Below are positions 14,609 to 19,599 of a stretch of DNA of 19,599 bases, piece after piece (within the stretch, counting starts at the first letter, position 1; each line of letters starts with the position of its first letter). The stretch lies in contig JAHHRP010000019.1 of NCBI GenBank assembly GCA_020025735.1, positions 1 to 19,599 on the forward strand. The letters are read 5' to 3'. Made by a program: the position numbers and the translations under genes. Origin of the DNA: Evtepia sp. GTDB taxonomy: Bacteria; Bacillota; Clostridia; Oscillospirales; Oscillospiraceae. Under the pieces are notes generated by a model. That model did no database searches. It had not been told where the DNA came from and saw only the letters and a list, made by a program, of their open reading frames with translations.

Positions 14609-14614
14609 TCTCTG

Positions 14615-14649
14615 CCCCCGTCGGCATTTGTCCGACGGGGGTTTCTTCT
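14615..14649 (+). terminator. Intrinsic terminator after the Clp gene
   Basis: Perfect 10-base-pair stem, CCCCCGTCGG (14615-14624) with CCGACGGGGG (14632-14641), a seven-base loop and a TTTCTTCT tail. It closes the long plus-strand run. Confidence 0.9.
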
Positions 14650-14656
14650 GAAATGC

Positions 14657-14707
14657 AAACAAAATCCCCCTGCAACCTTCTCCTCAAAAGAGAATGGTTA
14701 CAGGGGG
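14657..14707 (-). terminator. Terminator of the minus-strand DegV operon
   Basis: Read on the minus strand, CCCCCTG (plus 14701-14707) pairs with CAGGGGG (14666-14672), extended inward by AACC/GGTT and TCTC/GAGA with single mismatches, followed by ATTTTGTTT. It is back-to-back with the plus-strand terminator of the Clp gene. Confidence 0.75.
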
Positions 14708-14724
14708 AAATCAAACAGTTTATC

Positions 14725-15594
14725 TTATCGCTTCTTTCCTAGGAAAAACAACGCCAGAGTACCCAATCCAGAATGTGCTCCAATGACAGGACCAACATCT
14801 CCAATGGTTACAGAGCGGACATGCAGCCGTTCCTGGATCTTGGCTGCCAAATCTTGTGCATCGTCCAGACAGTCTCCGTGGCTGATGTAAATGCGCTGTT
14901 TCTCAGGTTCAATGGCAGTCTCCTCCATGTGCCTGAGCAACGCCTCCACAGATTTCTTCCGACCCTTCGCCGCTTCCACCGGCACCAGATGCCCCTCATC
15001 ATCCACATGGAGAACAGGCTTGATGTTGAGCAGATTACCCACGATTGCCTTCCCAGCAGATAGACGGCCGCCTCGACGCAGTTGACTCAGATCGCCCACC
15101 GTAAACCAGTGACATAGGTGAGGAATTGTGTGTAAAACAAACTCCCGCACCTCCTCTAACCGCTTGCCTTTTCGCTTTTCCTGGACCGCCAAATCCACCA
15201 GCAGCCCCTGCCCCAAAGAGGCACAAAGGGTATCCACTGCAACTACGCTGCTTTCTTCAAATTCCTCCCGCAGTTCCTCGGCTGCAATGGCAGCATTGTG
15301 ATAGGTCCCGCTCAGGCCAGAGGAAAACCCCAAATACAGAACATCTTTTCCTTCTTGAAGAAAAGGACGGAACGTTTCCTTAAACTCTTCTATGTTGGGG
15401 GCAGAGGTCTGCGCTGGTTCCCCTTGACTCAGGCGGGTATAAAAGATATGACTTTCTGGTGCCTCCTCTGGGGTGTTGTGAAACCGCTCCTGTCCCAGTT
15501 GAACCGATAAGGGGATTACGGTCAGACCCAAAGTTTGAATGAGATCCTGATCAAAGTCACAGCAGGAATCCGTTATGATCACATAGTCTTTCAT
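14725..15594 (-). CDS. DegV family fatty-acid-binding protein
   Basis: A 289-residue cytosolic DegV/FakB-type protein. FakB proteins bind a fatty acid and present it to the kinase FakA; other DegV paralogs bind lipids with unproven partners. Visible family features are IITDSCCDF near the N-terminus, the TSAPN and FSSGLSGTYHNA lipid-pocket loops, QLRRGGRLS and the C-terminal IGAHSGLGTLALFF. The start is the ATG at 15592-15594, nine bases after AAGGAG; the longer frame with an ATG at 15612 would start inside that ribosome binding site. It lies 42 bases downstream of the TrhA-like gene on the same strand and probably shares its promoter. No FakA gene is in the window. Confidence 0.9.
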   Translation of the reverse strand: MKDYVIITDSCCDFDQDLIQTLGLTVIPLSVQLGQERFHNTPEEAPESHIFYTRLSQGEPAQTSAPNIEEFKETFRPFLQEGKDVLYLGFSSGLSGTYHNAAIAAEELREEFEESSVVAVDTLCASLGQGLLVDLAVQEKRKGKRLEEVREFVLHTIPHLCHWFTVGDLSQLRRGGRLSAGKAIVGNLLNIKPVLHVDDEGHLVPVEAAKGRKKSVEALLRHMEETAIEPEKQRIYISHGDCLDDAQDLAAKIQERLHVRSVTIGDVGPVIGAHSGLGTLALFFLGKKR

Positions 15595-15636
15595 GGCAAA
15601 CGTCTCCTTCATTCTATCCCTTTTCGTCTCACGCGA

Positions 15637-16302
15637 TCAGAAACAGCAGTTGGTATACACGGTAAAAAATTGCAGCACTGTTCCAGCCAGCACAAAGAAA
15701 TGCCAAATACCGTGACGATAAGGTTTTTCTTTCTGCCGATAGAAAAACACACCCACTGTATAAGCAATTCCCCCAAACAAAAGCAACAAAAATCCCATCA
15801 GGCTCATGTTCCGCAAAATCACAGGAATGGCCAGCACACCCAGCCAGCCCATAACAATATACAGAACCATGGAAACCTTCTTCCACCGCTTTAAACTGAT
15901 GGCATTGAGAACGATCCCCAGCAGACCACAGGCCAAATTCACCCCAAAAATGGTGAGGCCAAATGTTCCACCCACAGTAATCAAGCAAATAGGGGTATAG
16001 GTCCCCAGGATCAGCAGGAAAATAGAACAATGATCCAACACCTGAAAGACCTGTTTACCACGGGATGGCGGCAGCGCATGGTAAAGGCAGGAAATCAGAT
16101 ACAGGAGAATCATGGAGCCTCCAAAAATGGCCACACTGACCACATTCATAAGATTGCCATGGGCGTTCGCCCGCAGGATTAGCAGCACCGTGCCAAACAC
16201 AGCCAGCAACGCACCCACACCATGGGAGACAGCGTTGAGAACTTCTTCTCCCACGCTCAGCCGACGTCTGGCACTAACGGGATAGGACACAGATTCTGTC
16301 AT
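15637..16302 (-). CDS. Hemolysin III / TrhA (YqfA) family PAQR membrane protein
   Basis: A 221-residue, seven-helix membrane protein of the PAQR superfamily. The family's putative zinc ligands are kept: SCLYH with His75 in helix 2-3, and HGIWH with His197 and His201 near the C-terminus; LDHCSIFLLILGTYTP (residues 89-104) is also typical. Bacterial members have been tied to membrane-fluidity and lipid homeostasis, and some were first named hemolysins, but toxicity should not be assumed. The ATG at 16300-16302 follows AAGGAG with nine bases between. Pairing with the fatty-acid-binding DegV protein downstream fits a joint role in membrane lipid balance. Confidence 0.9.
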   Translation of the reverse strand: MTESVSYPVSARRRLSVGEEVLNAVSHGVGALLAVFGTVLLILRANAHGNLMNVVSVAIFGGSMILLYLISCLYHALPPSRGKQVFQVLDHCSIFLLILGTYTPICLITVGGTFGLTIFGVNLACGLLGIVLNAISLKRWKKVSMVLYIVMGWLGVLAIPVILRNMSLMGFLLLLFGGIAYTVGVFFYRQKEKPYRHGIWHFFVLAGTVLQFFTVYTNCCF

Positions 16303-16356
16303 GGTCAGTCACTCCTTTGCAGATCATCAAATTGTTTTTATCTTGTTTCGTATATT

Positions 16357-16385
16357 AAAATAACACCAAGAAATTCAAAAGTCAA
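16357..16385 (-). promoter_or_regulatory. Promoter of the TrhA-DegV operon
   Basis: On the minus strand, TTGACT (plus 16380-16385), exact 17-base spacer and TATTTT (16357-16362) preceded by TG one base upstream (extended -10). Transcription would begin near 16350, leaving a leader of about 48 bases. Confidence 0.75.
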
Positions 16386-16496
16386 CACCATATTATAATC
16401 TATATAGAATTATCTTGTTTTAATTACTAGATGCTCTCCCTCTTACCATCTCAAATCACAATCACCCTCGTTTCATCAGAAGATGACAATTTCCTC
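16386..16496. other. AT-rich spacer between divergent operons
   Basis: The gene-free stretch 16303-16594 holds both divergent promoters. Between them I see only AT-rich sequence with a 10-base palindrome, TCTATATAGA, at 16399-16408. It could be a regulator site or simply promoter-flanking AT-rich DNA. Confidence 0.35.
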
Positions 16497-16525
16497 TTGA
16501 CTTTTTATTGGGTTCCCTTTATACT
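16497..16525 (+). promoter_or_regulatory. Promoter of the paaK-ACT operon
   Basis: TTGACT (16497-16502), exact 17-base spacer and TATACT (16520-16525). Predicted start of transcription is near 16532, inside the small inverted repeat at 16530-16545. Confidence 0.8.
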
Positions 16526-16529
16526 TATC

Positions 16530-16545
16530 ATAATGAAAACATTAT
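16530..16545. promoter_or_regulatory. Possible operator at the paaK transcription start
   Basis: Inverted repeat ATAATG / CATTAT with a four-base AAAA centre, placed on the predicted transcription start. The position suits a repressor site, but the arms are only six bases and AT-rich, so chance is possible. Confidence 0.35.
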
Positions 16546-16594
16546 CCTATTATAACAGATGTTTTCCTATTTCATTGAGTGAGGACTGATTTTT

Positions 16595-17899
16595 GTGCCC
16601 ATGTATCAACCAGACATTGAAACCATGCCCCAAGACAAGCTCCGGGCGCTACAAAGCCAGCGTCTTGTGGCCCAAGTACACCATGTCTATCACAATGTTC
16701 CCTACTACCGCGCCATGATGGAGGAAAAAGGGGTCACGCCCAATGACATCCATGGCCTGGAAGATCTGCATAAACTCCCCTTTCTCAGCAAAAGTGACCT
16801 GAGAGAGGCGTATCCCTACGGTCTGATGGCCACGCCCTTGCGCGACTGCGTACGCATCCATTCCACCTCCGGTACTACCGGTAAGAGAGTGGTGGCTTTC
16901 TACACCCAACACGATGTAGACTTGTGGGAGGATTGCTGTGCCCGCGCCATCATGGCTGCCGGCGGCACCAAGGATGATGTTGTCCATGTCTCCTATGGCT
17001 ATGGTCTGTTCACGGGTGGTGCTGGGTTCCACGGCGGTTCTCACAAGGTAGGATGTCTGACCCTTCCCATGTCCTCTGGCAATACTGATCGACAACTCCA
17101 GTTCATGTGCGACCTTGGCTCTACCATCCTCTGCTGTACGCCATCTTACGCTGCTTTTCTGGCTGAAAGTATTCAGGAACAGGGCTTGAAAGACCAGATC
17201 AAACTAAAAGCCGGTATCTTTGGCGCCGAGGCTTGGTCTGAAGAAATGCGGCAGGACATTCAGAACAAGCTGGGCATCAAAGCCTATGATATTTACGGCC
17301 TGACCGAACTTTCTGGTCCTGGTGTCGCTTATGAGTGCAGTGAACAAAAAGGGATGCATCTATGTGAAGACCACTTTATCGCTGAAATCATCGACCCAGA
17401 CACCGGAGAAGTTCTCCCCGACGGCTCCAAGGGAGAGCTGGTTTTTACTTCCATCACAAAAGAAGCCTTTCCCCTGCTCCGCTATCGCACCCGTGACATC
17501 TGTGTTTTGGATCGGACCCCCTGTGCTTGTGGTCGCACCCACGTCCGCATGGCAAAACCCATGGGCCGCTCAGATGATATGCTCATTGTCCGTGGCGTCA
17601 ACGTCTTCCCCTCCCAAATCGAAGAGGTTCTTTTGAAGGTCAGCGGAGAAAGCATTACCCCCAACTATCAAATCATCGTCGGCCGGGAGAACAACACCGA
17701 CACCTTGGACATCAACGTAGAGATGAGCGAGCAGATGTTCTCGGATGACATCCGTTCAGTGGAAACACTGGAACGAACGATCGTCTCCCAGCTTCGCTCC
17801 ATGTTGGGGATCGGAGCCAAGGTCCATCTGGTCAACCCCAAGACCATTGCCCGCAGTGAGGGCAAGGCCCAGCGGATCATCGACAACCGTAAATTGTAA
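16595..17899 (+). CDS. paaK: Phenylacetate-CoA ligase family protein (aryl-acid:CoA ligase)
   Basis: A 434-residue adenylate-forming enzyme of the PaaK family, which joins phenylacetate or a related aryl acid to CoA with ATP hydrolysis to AMP. The P-loop is HSTSGTTGK (residues 89-97); the adenine motif is YDIYGLTELSGPG; YRTRDI and GRSDDMLIVRGVNVFPSQIEEVL are the hinge and C-terminal motifs. Length is normal. The start is a GTG at 16595, ten bases after GAGG; an ATG two codons later is possible but farther from the site. In anaerobes such ligases often act with 2-oxoacid:ferredoxin oxidoreductases in aromatic amino acid breakdown; no such gene is in the window, so the exact substrate is unknown. 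A tandem ACT gene follows 16 bases downstream. Confidence 0.92.
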   Translation: MPMYQPDIETMPQDKLRALQSQRLVAQVHHVYHNVPYYRAMMEEKGVTPNDIHGLEDLHKLPFLSKSDLREAYPYGLMATPLRDCVRIHSTSGTTGKRVVAFYTQHDVDLWEDCCARAIMAAGGTKDDVVHVSYGYGLFTGGAGFHGGSHKVGCLTLPMSSGNTDRQLQFMCDLGSTILCCTPSYAAFLAESIQEQGLKDQIKLKAGIFGAEAWSEEMRQDIQNKLGIKAYDIYGLTELSGPGVAYECSEQKGMHLCEDHFIAEIIDPDTGEVLPDGSKGELVFTSITKEAFPLLRYRTRDICVLDRTPCACGRTHVRMAKPMGRSDDMLIVRGVNVFPSQIEEVLLKVSGESITPNYQIIVGRENNTDTLDINVEMSEQMFSDDIRSVETLERTIVSQLRSMLGIGAKVHLVNPKTIARSEGKAQRIIDNRKL

Positions 17900-17915
17900 G
17901 CAAGGAGGCTACGCC

Positions 17916-18347
17916 ATGTTAATCAAACAGATTTCCGTCTTCATTGAAAACATGCCTGGGAAACTCAGTGAAGTCACACAAGTCCTGGGGGACAATGGCA
18001 TCGACATGAGCGCCCTTACCCTGGCCGACACCACTGACTTCGGTATCCTGCGCCTGATCGTCAATGACCCTGACAAAGCCTGCCAAATCCTGCGTACACA
18101 TGACTTTGTCGTAAAGCAAAGCGACGTAATCGCCGTAGTAATTGATGACCGTCCCGGCGGTTTAACTGGTGTGCTGCAAGTCCTCACCAGTGGCAATGTT
18201 TCTGTGGAGTATATGTATGCCTTTGTGGGCAGCCAAGATGGTCACGCCGTGGTGGTCCTGCGCCCCGACAATGCCCAGACCGCACTCCAGGTCCTAGAGT
18301 CCAACCACGTCTCTACCCTGGACCCAAAAGATATTTATCGCCTGTAA
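17916..18347 (+). CDS. Tandem ACT domain protein, partner of the aryl-CoA ligase
   Basis: A 143-residue protein made of two ACT domains (about 1-67 and 70-143). ACT domains bind amino acids and change the activity of linked enzymes. Each domain starts with a strand and a Pro-Gly turn: QISVFIENMPGKLSEVTQVL and AVVIDDRPGGLTGVLQVL. The ATG at 17916 follows AAGGAGG with seven bases between. It has no catalytic or DNA-binding domain. Free double-ACT proteins next to paaK are common in anaerobes, so it is probably a sensor or allosteric partner responding to an aromatic or branched amino acid. The gene ends before a strong hairpin at 18369-18402. Confidence 0.9.
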   Translation: MLIKQISVFIENMPGKLSEVTQVLGDNGIDMSALTLADTTDFGILRLIVNDPDKACQILRTHDFVVKQSDVIAVVIDDRPGGLTGVLQVLTSGNVSVEYMYAFVGSQDGHAVVVLRPDNAQTALQVLESNHVSTLDPKDIYRL

Positions 18348-18368
18348 TTCCTATCCTCTTCCTTCACA

Positions 18369-18402
18369 ATTGCCCCCTTTCCTTTTCAAGAAAGGGGGCA
18401 AT
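18369..18402. terminator. Shared hairpin between convergent ACT and sigG genes
   Basis: Perfect 12-base-pair stem, ATTGCCCCCTTT (18369-18380) with AAAGGGGGCAAT (18391-18402); the loop can add a further CTT/AAG. Neither side is followed by a long T-run, so it probably acts as a weak bidirectional terminator or RNA 3'-end stabiliser. Confidence 0.65.
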
Positions 18403-18413
18403 CACGCACTCTC

Positions 18414-19190
18414 CTACAACTCTTTCTTAATCTTTTGAATGGCATTTTTCTCCAAACGAGAAATCTGTGCCTGGGAAAGGCCAATCTGTGAAGAAACCTC
18501 CATTTGGGTTTTACCCTCAAAAAAGCGCATTCGGAGGATACGTTTCTCTCGGTCGCTGAGGTGGTCCACAGCCTCCTTGAGGGCAATTTGCTCTAGCCAG
18601 TTCTCATCTGTGTTTTTGGAATCCTTCACCTGATCCATCACACAAATCGTGTCCCCGCCATCAGAATAGACCGGATCATAGAGAGAAACTGGATCTACAA
18701 TGGCATCCAGCGCAAAAACAACCTCCTCCCGTTTCAAATCCAACAGCTTTGCAATCTCCTCCACACTGGGTTCCCTCTGGTGCTGAGTTATATAAGACTC
18801 CTTGGCCTGGAGCACTTTATAGGCTGTGTCCCGCATGGAACGCGAAACACGCACAGCACTGTTATCCCGAAGATATCGGCGGATTTCTCCCACGATCATA
18901 GGAACCAAGTAGGTGCTGGGAAATACATCCAATTCCACATTAAAATTGTCAATGCCTTTGATTAGGCCCACACAGCCTACCTGAAAGAGATCATCTGGAT
19001 TCTCACTGCGTCCATCAAAACGCTTGATGACACTAAGAACCAGCCGCAAATTCCCCCGGATAAGCGCCTGACGCGCCGTTTGACTGCCAGCACGGGCCTG
19101 GAGAAAGAGTTCTTTCGCCTCCTGCCGGGAAAGAACAGGGAGTTCGGCAGTATTGACACCACTGATCTCCACTTTGCTGAGTCGTCCCAT
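18414..19190 (-). CDS. sigG: RNA polymerase sporulation sigma factor SigG
   Basis: A 258-residue sigma-70 family factor. SigG drives late gene expression in the forespore. It starts with the SigG-type GRLSKVEISGVNTAELPVLS (residues 2-21), which in Bacillus SigG reads similarly after the first few residues. Region 2 contains LFQVGCVGLIKGIDNFN and STYLVPMIVGEIRRYLRDN; region 4 holds the helix-turn-helix MEVSSQIGLSQAQISRLEKN. The ATG at 19188-19190 has a G-rich ribosome binding site just upstream. SigF is the closest alternative, but its operon partners spoIIAA and spoIIAB are absent and the N-terminus is of SigG type. Unlike Bacillus, spoIIGA and sigE are not directly upstream; the divergent neighbour is rpsB. 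Confidence 0.93.
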   Translation of the reverse strand: MGRLSKVEISGVNTAELPVLSRQEAKELFLQARAGSQTARQALIRGNLRLVLSVIKRFDGRSENPDDLFQVGCVGLIKGIDNFNVELDVFPSTYLVPMIVGEIRRYLRDNSAVRVSRSMRDTAYKVLQAKESYITQHQREPSVEEIAKLLDLKREEVVFALDAIVDPVSLYDPVYSDGGDTICVMDQVKDSKNTDENWLEQIALKEAVDHLSDREKRILRMRFFEGKTQMEVSSQIGLSQAQISRLEKNAIQKIKKEL

Positions 19191-19221
19191 TGGGGCTCCC
19201 CCCCTTTTTTATTGCTGCTGT

Positions 19222-19251
19222 CAGTATCTCCCTAGGTAGGGATCTTCATAC
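19222..19251 (-). promoter_or_regulatory. Sigma-F/G-type promoter of sigG
   Basis: On the minus strand, GTATG (plus 19247-19251), a 15-base spacer and GGAGATACTG (19222-19231). The forespore consensus is about GYATA, 15 bases, GGnRAnAMTW, so the -10 matches nine of ten positions. Transcription would begin about 25 bases before the ATG. No sigma-A promoter is evident, as expected for a forespore-only gene that sigma-F starts and sigma-G then amplifies. Confidence 0.7.
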
Positions 19252-19405
19252 CAATCAGCCACGGGTTTTCGGGAGGACCGTTCCCCTCCTTTCCAGAAAA
19301 TCTGCCAGAAAAACAAAGGTTGTGTGGAAAAAACATCTATCTCACCCATCCGTCCCCTTTCTCTTTCTTCTTTGGATACGGATGCTTAGAAGAGGGAAAA
19401 AAACC
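19252..19405. other. Spacer between the divergent sigG and rpsB promoters
   Basis: The 356-base gene-free stretch 19191-19546 contains the sigG promoter, the rpsB promoter and the rpsB leader. In between I see only a pyrimidine-rich stretch around 19349-19375 and a weak inverted repeat, CATCCGT (19347-19353) with ACGGATG (19378-19384). No coding frame with a ribosome binding site was found. Confidence 0.4.
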
Positions 19406-19434
19406 TTGCAATTTCCTGCACGTTGTGGTAAAAT
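19406..19434 (+). promoter_or_regulatory. rpsB promoter
   Basis: TTGCAA (19406-19411), exact 17-base spacer and TAAAAT (19429-19434), with a TG one base upstream of the -10. Start of transcription would be near 19441, giving a leader of about 106 bases. Confidence 0.8.
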
Positions 19435-19450
19435 GTTAACCAATTACGTA

Positions 19451-19510
19451 CGGGATTCAGACAATCGGCCTTGTGCCCCCTGTGGGTTGGCCGCGCGGAT
19501 GAAGATCCCG
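19451..19510 (+). ncRNA. Structured 5' leader of rpsB, candidate S2 autoregulatory element
   Basis: Nested helices in the rpsB leader: CGGGAT (19451-19456) with ATCCCG (19505-19510), then CGGCC (19466-19470) with GGCCG (19489-19493), and a small inner CCC/GGG stem (19478-19486). The structure ends 21 bases before the AGGAGG of rpsB. Ribosomal protein operons are often controlled by such leaders binding the encoded protein; S2 control of its own mRNA is known in other bacteria. That this is one is inferred from position and structure. Confidence 0.55.
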
Positions 19511-19546
19511 GAGGTAACAACTAAAATAATCAGGAGGAATTTATCC

Positions 19547-19599
19547 ATGGCAGTCGTATCTATGAAGCAGCTTCTTGAGGCAGGCGTGCATTTCGGTCA
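19547..19599 (+). CDS. rpsB: 30S ribosomal protein S2 (uS2), partial
   Basis: Only the first 17 codons are in the window; the gene runs off the right edge. The protein begins MAVVSMKQLLEAGVHFG, which matches the conserved N-terminus of S2 (ML..GVHFGH). The ATG at 19547 follows AGGAGG (19532-19537) with nine bases between. S2 is assembled late into the small subunit; in Firmicutes rpsB is normally followed by tsf, which would lie outside this window. Confidence 0.93.
   Translation, partial: MAVVSMKQLLEAGVHFG

Noticed and set aside
1..19599. CRISPR arrays, insertion sequences, prophage, tRNA or rRNA genes
   Set aside because: No regularly spaced repeats, transposase or integrase motifs, or cloverleaf-like sequence were seen in the intergenic regions.

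Overview
The window looks like chromosomal DNA from an anaerobic, spore-forming Gram-positive bacterium of the class Clostridia, most likely an Oscillospirales/Oscillospiraceae-type gut organism. That placement rests on the forespore sigma factor SigG, the CsoR copper repressor, the group II ECF module EcfA1-EcfA2-EcfT next to truA, the DUF4330 and DUF5711 proteins, strong AGGAGG-type ribosome binding sites and a moderate GC content. The assignment is an inference from gene content; no 16S or other phylogenetic marker was computed. I see no insertion sequence, prophage, CRISPR array or tRNA, so this reads as core chromosome rather than an accessory island.

Layout. Positions 1-615 (minus) hold a copper-homeostasis unit: csoR followed by the start of a copper P-type ATPase, with a promoter that overlaps a perfect CsoR-type palindrome. 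Positions 672-2980 (plus) hold an unidentified small protein and a membrane-anchored parvulin-type foldase, closed by a strong terminator. Positions 3036-4590 hold a TcdA-like tRNA t6A dehydratase and two overlapping half-size TauE/SafE membrane proteins. Positions 4677-5741 hold a DUF4330 membrane protein, a hairpin-rich spacer and an 89-residue protein that resembles only the extreme C-terminus of anaerobic ribonucleotide reductase, including the glycyl-radical loop.

Positions 5833-14649 form a long co-directional run: an RlmI/RlmK-like methyltransferase, ecfA1, ecfA2, ecfT, truA, a DUF5711 beta-propeller-like protein, a CvpA-family protein and a ClpE-like AAA+ unfoldase. The run opens with a near-consensus promoter that is followed at once by a terminator-like hairpin and closes with a clear terminator. 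Convergent to it (minus, 14657-16385) is a hemolysin-III/TrhA-family membrane protein plus a DegV lipid-binding protein. Divergent from that pair is a paaK-ACT operon (16497-18402). The right end holds sigG on the minus strand, behind a good sigma-F/G-type promoter, and the divergent start of rpsB, with its own promoter and a structured leader.

How the genes fit together. Several units concern envelope and protein homeostasis (foldase, Clp unfoldase, CvpA, DUF5711), RNA modification and translation (TcdA, methyltransferase, TruA, S2), vitamin or metal uptake (the shared ECF energising module) and anaerobic metabolism (aryl-CoA ligase with an amino-acid-sensing ACT protein, and the NrdD-like fragment protein). 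The most unusual items are the stand-alone NrdD-like glycyl-radical module, the promoter-plus-immediate-terminator element at 5833-5901 and the split TauE pair.
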